In this document: positions 6,126 through 15,340 of the stretch, piece by piece
Position numbering within the stretch: the first letter of the stretch is position 1
Layout: each line of letters begins with the position of its first letter
DNA from: Xanthobacteraceae bacterium
Lineage (GTDB): Bacteria > Pseudomonadota > Alphaproteobacteria > Rhizobiales > Xanthobacteraceae
Length of the DNA: 16,246 nt
Direction: 5' to 3'
Assembly (NCBI GenBank): GCA_030040825.1
Contig: JASHSY010000366.1
Span: forward strand, 1-16,246
Translations under genes and position numbers: made by a program
The notes under the pieces: model-generated
Databases searched by the model: none
What the model saw: only the letters and a program-made list of their open reading frames with translations
What the model was told of the DNA's origin: nothing

Positions 6126-7937
6126 ATGGCCGCCCGCATCGAAGACTACGGGTTGATCGGCGACTGCCGCACCGCTGCGCTGGTCGGCCGCGATGGCTCA
6201 ATCGATTGGTTCTGCTGCCGGCGTTTCGACTCGGAGGCATGCTTTGCGGCACTCCTTGGTTCGCGCGAGCACGGCCGCTGGCTGATTGCGCCGCAGGGTG
6301 AAGCGCGCATAACGCGCCATTACCGGCCGGATACGCTTGTTCTCGAAACCAATTTTGAAACTGCCGATGGCGCTGTGACGCTGATCGATTTCATGCCGAT
6401 GCGCGGGCGTCATTCAAGCATCGTGCGGCTGGTGAAAGGGATTAGCGGTAAAGTACGGATGCGAACCGAATTGATCCTGCGATTCGGCTATGGTGCCATC
6501 GTACCGTGGGTAACCCGCGTAGAGAACGGCACATTGCGGGCCATCGCCGGCCCCGACATGGTGTTGGTGCGGAGCCCCGTGCATTTGCGCGGCAAGGATA
6601 TGACCACCGTCGGCGAATTCACGGTCGATCAGGACGAGACGGTTCCCTTCGTTCTGAACACTTTGCCGTCGCATCGTCCGCTGGACGAACCGTTCGATCC
6701 GATGCGGGCGCTGGCGGACACCGAAACTTTCTGGCGCGATTGGTCGGCAAAATGCCGTCCCGCCGGGTCGTGGTCGGACGCAGTCAAGCGCTCGATGATC
6801 ACGCTCAAGGCTCTCACTTACGCGCCCACCGGCGGAATGGTCGCAGCGCCGACCAGCTCGCTGCCGGAGTGTCTCGGCGGCACCCGCAACTGGGATTATC
6901 GTTTTTGCTGGTTGCGCGACGCCACGTTGGTCTTGCTCGGCGCCATGCATGCCGGCTACTTCGAGGAAGCGCAGGCGTGGCGCGAATGGCTGTTGCGTGC
7001 CGTCGCCGGCAGTCCCCGGCAGCTGCAGATCATGTACGGCATCGCCGGCGAGCGGCGGCTCGCGGAATGGGAGGCGCCGTGGCTGCCGGGCTATGAGCAA
7101 TCGGCCCCGGTCCGCTTCGGTAACGCCGCCCACGGCCAACTTCAACTCGACGTGTTCGGCGAAATCATGGACGTGCATCACCAGGCGCGCCGTGCCGGCT
7201 TGTCGACCAACGAATCGGGCTGGGAAATGCAACTCGCAGCGCTCGATCATTTGAAGAAAATCTGGAGGAAGCCCGACCATGGCATTTGGGAGAACCGCGG
7301 CGAGCCGCAACACTTCACCCATTCGAAGGTGATGGCTTGGGTCGCGTTCGATCGCGCGATCAAGAGCGCAGAAATGTTCGGGTTGGAAGGCCCGCTGGAC
7401 GATTGGCGCAAGCTGCGCGAGGAAATCTGCGATGAGGTGTGCAAGTGCGGTTTCGACGGCGAGCAGGAAAGCTTTGTGCAGGCTTACAAGAGCAAGCACC
7501 TGGATGCGAGTTTGTTGCTGATCCCCCTCGTCGGCTTTCTGCCGATTTCCGATCCGCGCGTGAAAGGAACGATCGCCGCCGTCGAAAAGCGCTTGTTGCG
7601 GGACGGTTTTGTCATGCGATACGACACTAATGAAGTTGATGATACGCTGCCGGCGGGCGAAGGCGCGTTTCTTGCCTGCAGTTTTTGGCTGAGCGACGCC
7701 TACACTTTGCAAAGCCGCGCGGCGGACGCCGAGCGGATTTTTCGCCGCCTGTTGTCGCTCCGCAACGAGCTCGGCCTTTTAAGCGAGGAATACGATCCAC
7801 GCGCGAAGCGGCTGGTCGGCAATTTCCCGCAAGCCTTTTCGCACGTGGCGCTGATCAACTGTGCTTACAATCTGTCGCGGGAAGAAAAACCGGTCGAGCG
7901 TCGCGCCCAGGCCGACTATAGTTCGCCGAAAAGGTGA
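6126..7937 (+). CDS. Glycoside hydrolase family 15 protein (glucoamylase/trehalase type)
   Basis: A 603-residue inverting glycoside hydrolase expected to release glucose from alpha-linked sugars. It has the bacterial GH15 layout: an N-terminal beta-sandwich beginning IEDYGLIGDCRTAALVGRDG and SIDWFC, then an (alpha/alpha)6 barrel from about residue 230. Visible catalytic features are NWDYRFCWLRD (255-265), WENRGEPQHFTHSKVM with the likely general acid E389, and LLSEEYDP with the likely general base E554 or E555. There is no signal peptide, so it acts in the cytoplasm. Relatives include glucoamylases and cytoplasmic trehalases (for example those in mycobacteria), and the nearby otsA makes trehalose a reasonable substrate. 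It follows the dehydrogenase by 3 bases without a clear ribosome site, suggesting translational coupling. Substrate assignment is inference; family assignment is firm. Confidence 0.93.
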   Translation: MAARIEDYGLIGDCRTAALVGRDGSIDWFCCRRFDSEACFAALLGSREHGRWLIAPQGEARITRHYRPDTLVLETNFETADGAVTLIDFMPMRGRHSSIVRLVKGISGKVRMRTELILRFGYGAIVPWVTRVENGTLRAIAGPDMVLVRSPVHLRGKDMTTVGEFTVDQDETVPFVLNTLPSHRPLDEPFDPMRALADTETFWRDWSAKCRPAGSWSDAVKRSMITLKALTYAPTGGMVAAPTSSLPECLGGTRNWDYRFCWLRDATLVLLGAMHAGYFEEAQAWREWLLRAVAGSPRQLQIMYGIAGERRLAEWEAPWLPGYEQSAPVRFGNAAHGQLQLDVFGEIMDVHHQARRAGLSTNESGWEMQLAALDHLKKIWRKPDHGIWENRGEPQHFTHSKVMAWVAFDRAIKSAEMFGLEGPLDDWRKLREEICDEVCKCGFDGEQESFVQAYKSKHLDASLLLIPLVGFLPISDPRVKGTIAAVEKRLLRDGFVMRYDTNEVDDTLPAGEGAFLACSFWLSDAYTLQSRAADAERIFRRLLSLRNELGLLSEEYDPRAKRLVGNFPQAFSHVALINCAYNLSREEKPVERRAQADYSSPKR

Positions 7938-7961
7938 GGGCGGGTCGAGCCTGCCCACCTT
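7931..7961 (+). terminator. Hairpin over the GH15 stop codon, possible transcript end
   Basis: AAGGTG (7931-7936) pairs with CACCTT (7956-7961), and GGCGGG (7939-7944) pairs with CCTGCC (7950-7955) with one G-U pair, leaving a 2-base bulge and a TCGAG loop. That gives 12 pairs straddling the GH15 TGA. The stem is strong, but no run of T follows, so it is either a non-canonical terminator or an mRNA-stabilising 3' hairpin. Confidence 0.45.
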
Positions 7962-7966
7962 CCCAA

Positions 7967-7986
7967 GATTGTTCCAGAAAACAATC
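7967..7986. promoter_or_regulatory. Perfect inverted repeat upstream of the first transporter operon
   Basis: GATTGTT (7967-7973) and AACAATC (7980-7986) form a perfect 7-base repeat around CCAGAA. It sits about 150 bases before the permease start codon, within the only sizeable gap on this side. The spacing fits a dimeric regulator site. A related set of words, AACAATCG and ATTGTTCCA, occurs in the otsA leader at 4425-4454. Confidence 0.35.
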
Positions 7987-8055
7987 GTTTCGCTGGGCCC
8001 TTGTGCGCCCACGCGGACGCTGCGACCATCGACCATCCCGACGCCGTTGGTGACG

Positions 8056-8074
8056 GGCGCTGGCCGCCGGCGCC
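8056..8074. repeat. GC-rich hairpin in the leader of the first transporter operon
   Basis: GGCGCTGG-ccg-CCGGCGCC forms an 8-base-pair stem (one G-U) with a 3-base loop, 62 bases before the start codon at 8137. AAAAA follows it, not T, so it does not look like a rightward terminator. It may be a leader structure. Confidence 0.4.
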
Positions 8075-8136
8075 AAAAAGCGCGATGATGGGTGAAGCGG
8101 GCCACTGACGTGCCTTGCGTGGGGGAAGACGTCGCG

Positions 8137-9009
8137 ATGAGCGGTTGGATCCAATTCTTATTGGATTTTGCATGGGTCTCGGCGGGGCTGGCGCTGGTGG
8201 CCTTCAGTCTCGGCCTGATCCTCGGCGAACTCAAAATAGTCAATATTGCCCAAGGCGATCTGATGATGGTGGGCGCGTATTCGATGTACGCGATGCGCGA
8301 GCTGCCGTTTCTGGTCGCGCTGGCGGCGACCTGCGTGGTCGGTCTCCTTCTCGGCTTCGTACTTGAACGCGGCGTGTTGCGCTGGGTCTATGACAAAGGC
8401 TTCATGGCGACGCTGCTGGCGACCTGGGGCGTCGGCATCGTGCTCGAGCAGGGCATAGCCACCGTCTTCACGGTTTCCCAGAAAGGTATCGACGCGCCAC
8501 TCAAGGGGCTCGTCGAAATCGGCGACGTGGTCTATCCAACTTATCGCGTCGTGGTGGCTGCCGGCATTGCCGTTCTGCTGGCATTGCTGCTGCTCTTTGT
8601 CTATCGTACGTCGCTTGGGTTGCGGCTGCGCGCATCTATCGACAATGTGGAAATGGCCTCGGTGCTCGGCATTTCGCCGCAACGCACATTCGCCATGGTG
8701 TTCTCCGTCGCCACTGCGCTCGCGGTTCTTGCCGGCGCGCTGATCGCGCCGACGATCGCCATCAATCCCACGCTCGGGCTGTCGTTTCTGGCGCCGGCGT
8801 TCTTCGCCGTGTTGATCTCGAAGCCGGGATCGCTTGCCGGACCGGTCGTCGGCGCCGTTGCCGTCGAATTCACCTTCACGCTGCTTCAGGCTTACTTCAA
8901 CATCACCATCGCCGAGAGCGTCCTGTTCGGGCTGCTGGCGTTGTTCATCGTTCTCAAACCCCAGGGCATATCGTGGTCCTGGAAACCAGCAAGGGAGAAA
9001 GCGTCATGA
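8137..9009 (+). CDS. LivH/UrtB-type ABC transporter permease
   Basis: An inner-membrane permease of the HAAT (branched-chain amino acid/amide) ABC family, 290 residues with about eight hydrophobic segments. The family motif GELKIVNIAQGDLMMVGAYS (about residues 30-49) corresponds to the N-A/M-A-x-G-x-L/F-x-M-L/V-G-A-Y signature, and GLRLRASIDNVEMASVLGI is the cytoplasmic coupling loop that touches the ATPase. ATG 8137 is preferred over the in-frame GTG at 8092 because GGGGGAAG (8121-8128) lies 8 bases upstream and the protein then starts directly with the first helix. The stop overlaps the next start in ATGA (9006-9009). It is the first gene of a four-gene operon. Motif flavour is nearer to UrtB and amide systems than to classical leucine transport, but the ligand is not determined by this protein. 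Confidence 0.9.
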   Translation: MSGWIQFLLDFAWVSAGLALVAFSLGLILGELKIVNIAQGDLMMVGAYSMYAMRELPFLVALAATCVVGLLLGFVLERGVLRWVYDKGFMATLLATWGVGIVLEQGIATVFTVSQKGIDAPLKGLVEIGDVVYPTYRVVVAAGIAVLLALLLLFVYRTSLGLRLRASIDNVEMASVLGISPQRTFAMVFSVATALAVLAGALIAPTIAINPTLGLSFLAPAFFAVLISKPGSLAGPVVGAVAVEFTFTLLQAYFNITIAESVLFGLLALFIVLKPQGISWSWKPAREKAS

Positions 9010-10238
9010 GTGAACGTAACGTCGTCCCACCCGGCATCACCCGCCGCTCGTTTGGACGCATCGCCGCCGGCTTGGCCGGCGCGGCTGCGCTCGGCGGTGC
9101 CGCCAACTTGGCCGGCAGCCGCACATCCTTTGCTGCATTCAAGGGGCCGCGGCCATACAAGATCGGGTTTGTTGCGCCCCTCACCGGCCCCGTGGCCCCC
9201 GAAGGCTCATCGATGCAGAAGGGCTTCAATCTGGGGCTGGAGACGATCAACGCTGCCGGCGGCATCGCCGGACATCCGGTCGAGGCTGTTACGCAAGATA
9301 CGCAAGCGGTGCCCGCGGTTGCCGGCACCGTGGTCAAAAAGTTCATCCAGGAAGAGAAGGTAGACATGATCGTCGGGACCATTACCGGCGACGAAGAAGA
9401 AGTGGCGAGCAAGATCTGCGCCGCCGCCGGCATTCCGGTGCTCTTCCCCGAGGCCGGCTTCTGGTACAAGTTCTGTAATTCCACCACGGTGATGCTGGGC
9501 GAGAACTCGTTCGACCTGTGCGCGCCGCTGGTGCCGTTCATGGCGGAGAAGTTCGGCAAGAAATTCCTGCTGATCGGCTCCGACTTCTCTTTCCCGCACG
9601 CCTATCTCGGCGTTGCCAAACGTTACATCTCGCAGATTGGCGGCACCGTGGTCGCCGAGCTTTATGCGCCGCTCGGCACCGCCGATTGGTCGAGCAACAT
9701 CGCCAAGATCAAGGCGGCTAAGCCCGATGTGATCTTCTCGGGGGTGGTCGGCGGTGACGCTATCGGCTTCGTCAAGCAGGCGCAAAGCCTCGGTCTGCTG
9801 CCGGGCGCGCATCTCACCGGTGTCAATCTGCAGCCGGAATTCTATCCGGCGATGGGCGACGCAGTAGACGGCCAATATGCGGCCGTGCGCTACAGCGAGG
9901 ACATCAAGACCACCGCCAATGAGAAATTCAAGGAGGAGTATCACAAAAAGTACGGCCCGGCGCCGATCCCGCTGGTGGGAACGACCGCCTTCTATTCGTT
10001 TGATTTTATCAAGGCCGCGGTCGAGAAGGCCGGCACCTACGACCCGAAGGCGGTGTTCGCAGCCTTCAAGGGCGTCGAAGCCAAGACCATCCTCTCCGAC
10101 AAGCCGCTGCGCGTCGACCCGGACACCATGAACATCGGTTATCCGATGTACATCACCCAGATTCAGAAGGGCGGCCTGTACAAGATCGTCAAGGATGTCG
10201 GCCTGGTGAAAAACGACCTGAAGTGCGAAGGCGCTTAA
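9006..10238 (+). CDS. Tat-exported HAAT substrate-binding protein (UrtA/AmiC/LivK-like)
   Basis: A periplasmic type I binding protein of 410 residues that delivers the ligand to the permeases on either side. The N terminus has a twin-arginine motif, TRRSFGR at residues 12-18, then an alanine- and glycine-rich hydrophobic stretch to about residue 40, so Tat export with cleavage near SFA-A is likely. The mature part begins YKIGFVAPLTGPVAPEG, the usual first strand of Peripla_BP_5/6 proteins, and contains GSDFSFPHAYLG and the hinge region IKAAKPDVIFSGVVGGDAI. These resemble urea- and amide-binding members more than the leucine-binding protein. ATG 9006 overlaps the permease stop and has GGGAG 8 bases upstream. 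An upstream in-frame start at 8973 would place residues before the Tat motif and is less likely. Ligand: urea, amide or amino acid, not resolved. Confidence 0.9.
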   Translation: MSERNVVPPGITRRSFGRIAAGLAGAAALGGAANLAGSRTSFAAFKGPRPYKIGFVAPLTGPVAPEGSSMQKGFNLGLETINAAGGIAGHPVEAVTQDTQAVPAVAGTVVKKFIQEEKVDMIVGTITGDEEEVASKICAAAGIPVLFPEAGFWYKFCNSTTVMLGENSFDLCAPLVPFMAEKFGKKFLLIGSDFSFPHAYLGVAKRYISQIGGTVVAELYAPLGTADWSSNIAKIKAAKPDVIFSGVVGGDAIGFVKQAQSLGLLPGAHLTGVNLQPEFYPAMGDAVDGQYAAVRYSEDIKTTANEKFKEEYHKKYGPAPIPLVGTTAFYSFDFIKAAVEKAGTYDPKAVFAAFKGVEAKTILSDKPLRVDPDTMNIGYPMYITQIQKGGLYKIVKDVGLVKNDLKCEGA

Positions 10239-10247
10239 GCGTCGGCG

Positions 10248-12023
<1,776 letters not shown>

Positions 12024-12025
12024 CG

Positions 12026-12718
12026 ATGTTGTTCGCGGTGCACGAGGTCGGCGGCGGATATGGGGCGATCCATATCGTTAAAAACGTATCGTTCGAACTC
12101 GGTGCCGGCGAAACACTCGCAGTACTCGGCCGCAATGGCATGGGCAAGACCACGCTGCTGCGAACTCTGGTCGGATTGGCCGACCGCTTTACCGGCGAGA
12201 TCAAGGTTGACGGCAAACCGCTTCCGGCTCGCAGCCCCCGCGCGTTGGCGCAATTGGGCATTACTTATGTTCCCGATGACCGCGGCGTGTTCCCGCGCCT
12301 TACCGTCGCCGAAAACATCGAACTCGCGCGCCTTTCCGCCTACCGGCAAAACGACCGCGACGTCTATGCGCTGTTTCCCGATCTCAAGCTTCGCGCCGAC
12401 CAGCCCGCGGGCACGCTTTCGGGCGGCCAACAACAGCAGCTCGCTATCGCCCGGGCGCTGGCGACGGAACCGCGCCTCTTGATCATCGACGAACTATCGC
12501 AGGGCCTGCAACCCTCGATCGTGCAAGCGCTCGCTGATGCGCTCAGCAACGTAACCGGCAATGGCGGGTTGGCGTTGATATTGGTCGATCAGAACCCGCA
12601 TCTTGCCATGCGCATCTGCGAACGGGTGATGGTGATGCAGCGGGGCGAAGTGGTGGCCGCCGGCGCATCGGCGACGCTCGGCGCCGACGAGGGCTTTCTC
12701 GATTTGCTGATCGTCTAG
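12026..12718 (+). CDS. LivF/UrtE-type ABC transporter ATPase
   Basis: The second cytoplasmic ATPase of the rightward transporter, 230 residues, the usual LivF/UrtE size. It has Walker A GRNGMGKTT (35-43), the Q-loop region GITYVPDDRGVFPRLTVAEN, a full signature LSGGQ (131-135), Walker B LLIID-E (catalytic E156) and the Q/H-loop VDQN in place of histidine, which is normal for LivF. GRNGMGKTT and FPRLTVAEN are typical of the UrtE/LivF subgroup. The D-E-L-S stretch replaces the common D-E-P-S. It begins 2 bases after the fusion stop codon. Because its signature is intact while the partner ATPase has a degenerate one, the two composite ATP sites are probably unequal. Confidence 0.92.
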   Translation: MLFAVHEVGGGYGAIHIVKNVSFELGAGETLAVLGRNGMGKTTLLRTLVGLADRFTGEIKVDGKPLPARSPRALAQLGITYVPDDRGVFPRLTVAENIELARLSAYRQNDRDVYALFPDLKLRADQPAGTLSGGQQQQLAIARALATEPRLLIIDELSQGLQPSIVQALADALSNVTGNGGLALILVDQNPHLAMRICERVMVMQRGEVVAAGASATLGADEGFLDLLIV

Positions 12719-12747
12719 CGGGCGACGGCTTCGATCTGCGCCATGGC

Positions 12748-12771
12748 GCGTGGCCACGCCCGGATGTTTTT
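12748..12771. terminator. Palindrome plus T-run between convergent transporter operons
   Basis: GCGTGGCCACGC (12748-12759) is a perfect 12-base palindrome, followed 7 bases later by TTTTT (12767-12771) on the plus strand. It sits in the 51-base gap between the two convergent ATPase genes, where an end for the rightward transcript is expected. A palindrome without a loop and a separated T-run make a poor intrinsic terminator, so confidence is low. Confidence 0.28.
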
Positions 12772-13468
12772 AGACGCCGAGATGACGGTGCAACATATCG
12801 GGCCGTTCGTGTACCGCGGCGGCGGTCAGGCTATCGACGATATGGCCGTTGTTGAGGATGTAGACGCGGTTGGCCAGCGTCATTGCGGCGGACACGTTCT
12901 GCTCGACGATCAGGATCGTCTGGCCGGCCTCGGCGAGTTTACGGCACGTGGCCAATAGATCGCGAACGATGATTGGCGCTAGCCCCTCGAACGGTTCGTC
13001 GAGCAGCAAGATCTTGGGCTCGCGCACGAGCGCCCGCGCAATCGCCAGCATTTGTTGTTCGCCCCCGGATAGATGAGTGCCGCGGCTCAGCCGCCGCTCT
13101 TTCAATCGGGGGAACATCGCGTAAATACGGTCGAGCGGCCAACGGTTCGGAGCGCTCAGTCCGGCGAGAATGAGATTTTCTTCGACGTTGAGACTGCCGA
13201 AAATGCGCCGTTCTTCATGGACAAGCTGCATCCCCGCTTGCGCGATGGTGTGGCTTTTTTTGCCGGCTATTTCGGTTCCGTCGAACACAATCGAGCCGGC
13301 GCGTGGAGCAACCACGCCCATCAGGCTCTTCAGTGTAGTGCTTTTGCCGGCGCCATTGCGGCCGAGCAACGCCACCACTTCGTTGCGCTCGACCTTGAGT
13401 GTCACGTCGAACAGGATATGGGAGTCGCCGTAATACGTGTTGAGTCCGTTGACTTCGAGCAAGCTCAT
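12770..13468 (-). CDS. livF: Branched-chain amino acid-type ABC transporter ATPase LivF
   Basis: A 232-residue cytoplasmic ATPase of the leftward HAAT system. Walker A GRNGAGKST is at 36-44, the ABC signature LSGGE at 133-137, Walker B KILLLDEP at 152-159, and the switch residue is glutamine in VEQN, as is usual for LivF. The Q-loop region reads LVHEERRIFGSLNVEENL, where most relatives have a V-P-E-G-R-R pattern. The start ATG (13468) overlaps the stop of the upstream fusion gene in an ATGA arrangement (13465-13468), a sign of translational coupling. It is the last gene of the operon inside the window. Confidence 0.94.
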   Translation of the reverse strand: MSLLEVNGLNTYYGDSHILFDVTLKVERNEVVALLGRNGAGKSTTLKSLMGVVAPRAGSIVFDGTEIAGKKSHTIAQAGMQLVHEERRIFGSLNVEENLILAGLSAPNRWPLDRIYAMFPRLKERRLSRGTHLSGGEQQMLAIARALVREPKILLLDEPFEGLAPIIVRDLLATCRKLAEAGQTILIVEQNVSAAMTLANRVYILNNGHIVDSLTAAAVHERPDMLHRHLGV

Positions 13469-15327
13469 GCCGCGACCACTCCGCCGAGATAGGCTTCCTG
13501 CACGGCTGCATTGCCCTTGATCTGCTCGGGCGTACCTTCGACCAGCACGCGTCCCTCCTGCAGAACGGTGATACGCTCTACCAAATTAAACAGCGAATCC
13601 ATGTCGTGATCGATCACGACCATAGTGCGGCCCCGGGCGATCGATTTCAGCAGCTTGACCGTTTCGACGCGTTCGCTTGGGCTCATGCCCGCGAGCGGTT
13701 CGTCGAGTAAAAGGAGGCTCGGCGAACTCGCCAGCGCCAGCCCGATTTCCAGCCGCCGCTTTTCACCGTAAGCAAGTGCCGAAACCGGTACGTCGGCGCG
13801 TGCGGCCAGATTGATGAGTTCGAGCGTGTGCTCGACCTGCTCGGTCAGGCCCGGAATTTTCGACAGCCGCCGCATCAGGTCGAGCCGGAATTTTCCGCGC
13901 CGTTCGGCCAATGCTGAGATCGTCAGATTCTGGCGGACCGTCAGCCGGGTAAACAGCTGGTTGACCTGATAGCTCTTGGTCAAGCCGAGCTGGCACACGT
14001 CGGTCACGCTCTTACCGGTAATATCGTGGCCTTCGAATACGATCTTGCCGGAGGTGGGCGGCACCTCGCAGGTCAGCATCCTGAAGAAGGTGGTCTTGCC
14101 GGCTCCGTTGGGACCAATGATACCGCGCAGCTCGCCGCTCCGCACAGAGAAATTGATGTCGGCGTTGGCGACGAGGCCGTCGTAGTGCTTGGTCAAGCCG
14201 ATTGCTTCCAGGATCGGACCGGAAAATCCGTCGGTTTCGCGCGCGCGGCTCGGCATCGGCGCCGCGCGGGTTTCGTCAACCGTCCCGCTTCGCGCGCCCG
14301 CGGCGCCCAGACTGGCAGCCGGGGCGACCTCCCTCGACGCGATCTCAGCCGCGCGCGGCCGGACGATGAGCTCGTAGAGGTCCTTGATGCCGCCGACCAA
14401 GCCGCGGCGCAGAAAGCAGACCAGCAACACAAAGATGACGCCCAGCACCAGCTTCCAGCTGGCGCCGAGATGAAAAGTATTTTGGAAGAAGTCGCTGAGA
14501 TAGAGCCACACCGTCGCGCCCAACAGCGGCCCGAACAGCGTACCGGCGCCGCCGATCGCGGTCTGTATAACCAATTGACCGGAAGTATCGAAGGTAAACG
14601 CCTCCGGCGGCATGAAGCCCTGCAATACGCCGAGCAGGCCGCCCGCAAACCCCGCGTAAGCTGCAGCGATCACGAATGCCGTGAGTTTATAGCCGTGGAT
14701 ATTGTGGCCGACGGCTGCGGCGCGCAGTGGGTTGTCGCGGATGGCGCTGAAGATAACGCCGACCGGCGAACGCACGATGCGCAGCGCGATTGTAATGCCG
14801 ACGAGATACCAGAACGCGAAAAATCCATAGAGCGTCCAGTCGGTGTTGAGATGAATAACATGGGAGCCAAACGACAAGGTCGGCGTCGGCACGCCGGGGA
14901 GGCCGTTCTCGCCGCCAGTGTACTCCGAGAGTGGATTGAACTCGACGAAATAGAAAACCTCGGCGATTGCCACCGTGATCATCGCGAAATAGATGCCGGT
15001 GCGTCGCAACGCGATCAACCCGATCAGATAGCCGACAAATGCCGCCACGATCATGCCGATGATCACCGAGATCACCACGTACTTAAAGCCTACGATCGTG
15101 AGCAGATAGGCAGCGACCATGCCGCCGGTGCCATAGAACGCCGACTGGCCGAATGACAGCAGCCCGGTAAAGCCGAACAGGATGTCGAAGCCGATGCCGA
15201 ACAGGCCCCACACCATGATGCGGCTCATGGTCGTCGGCGTGAAGTCCAGATAGGGCAAAATGAATGGAGCGGCGATCAGCCCGATCGCCGTCAGCGCCTC
15301 GATCAGAAAGGGGCGTTGGCTGCGCAT
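13465..15327 (-). CDS. LivM-LivG fusion: HAAT permease joined to ABC ATPase
   Basis: A 620-residue fusion. Residues about 10-325 are a LivM permease, with FGIGFDILFGFTGLLSFGQS near the N terminus, ALRRTGIYFAMITVAIAEVF, and TAIGGAGTLFGPLLGA near the end of the membrane part. An alanine- and arginine-rich linker of some 50 residues (about 332-383) follows, then a LivG ATPase with Walker A GPNGAGKTT, a LivG-type signature LAYGEKRRLEIG, Walker B SLLLLDEPLAGM and switch histidine in VIDHDMD. All ATPase motifs are intact, unlike the rightward fusion. ATG 15327 is preceded directly by an in-frame TTG (15330); ATG is preferred. It begins 13 bases after the LivH stop codon and overlaps livF by 4 bases, so the three genes form one operon. 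Confidence 0.92.
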   Translation of the reverse strand: MRSQRPFLIEALTAIGLIAAPFILPYLDFTPTTMSRIMVWGLFGIGFDILFGFTGLLSFGQSAFYGTGGMVAAYLLTIVGFKYVVISVIIGMIVAAFVGYLIGLIALRRTGIYFAMITVAIAEVFYFVEFNPLSEYTGGENGLPGVPTPTLSFGSHVIHLNTDWTLYGFFAFWYLVGITIALRIVRSPVGVIFSAIRDNPLRAAAVGHNIHGYKLTAFVIAAAYAGFAGGLLGVLQGFMPPEAFTFDTSGQLVIQTAIGGAGTLFGPLLGATVWLYLSDFFQNTFHLGASWKLVLGVIFVLLVCFLRRGLVGGIKDLYELIVRPRAAEIASREVAPAASLGAAGARSGTVDETRAAPMPSRARETDGFSGPILEAIGLTKHYDGLVANADINFSVRSGELRGIIGPNGAGKTTFFRMLTCEVPPTSGKIVFEGHDITGKSVTDVCQLGLTKSYQVNQLFTRLTVRQNLTISALAERRGKFRLDLMRRLSKIPGLTEQVEHTLELINLAARADVPVSALAYGEKRRLEIGLALASSPSLLLLDEPLAGMSPSERVETVKLLKSIARGRTMVVIDHDMDSLFNLVERITVLQEGRVLVEGTPEQIKGNAAVQEAYLGGVVAA

Positions 15328-15340
15328 CAAGCGTTCACGC

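Noticed and set aside
6414..7712. Long open frame on the minus strand (about 430 codons)
   Set aside because: It lies wholly antisense to the GH15 gene, whose family motifs are unmistakable. The translated sequence has no recognisable domain and is what GC-rich coding DNA gives on the opposite strand.
8056..8074. GC-rich hairpin considered as a rho-independent terminator
   Set aside because: The base run beside it is A on the plus strand, and on the minus strand the T-run precedes the hairpin, so it does not fit a terminator in either direction.
14026..15156. Long open frame on the plus strand (about 376 codons)
   Set aside because: Antisense to the LivM-LivG fusion, rich in charged residues and low in hydrophobic structure, with no family likeness.
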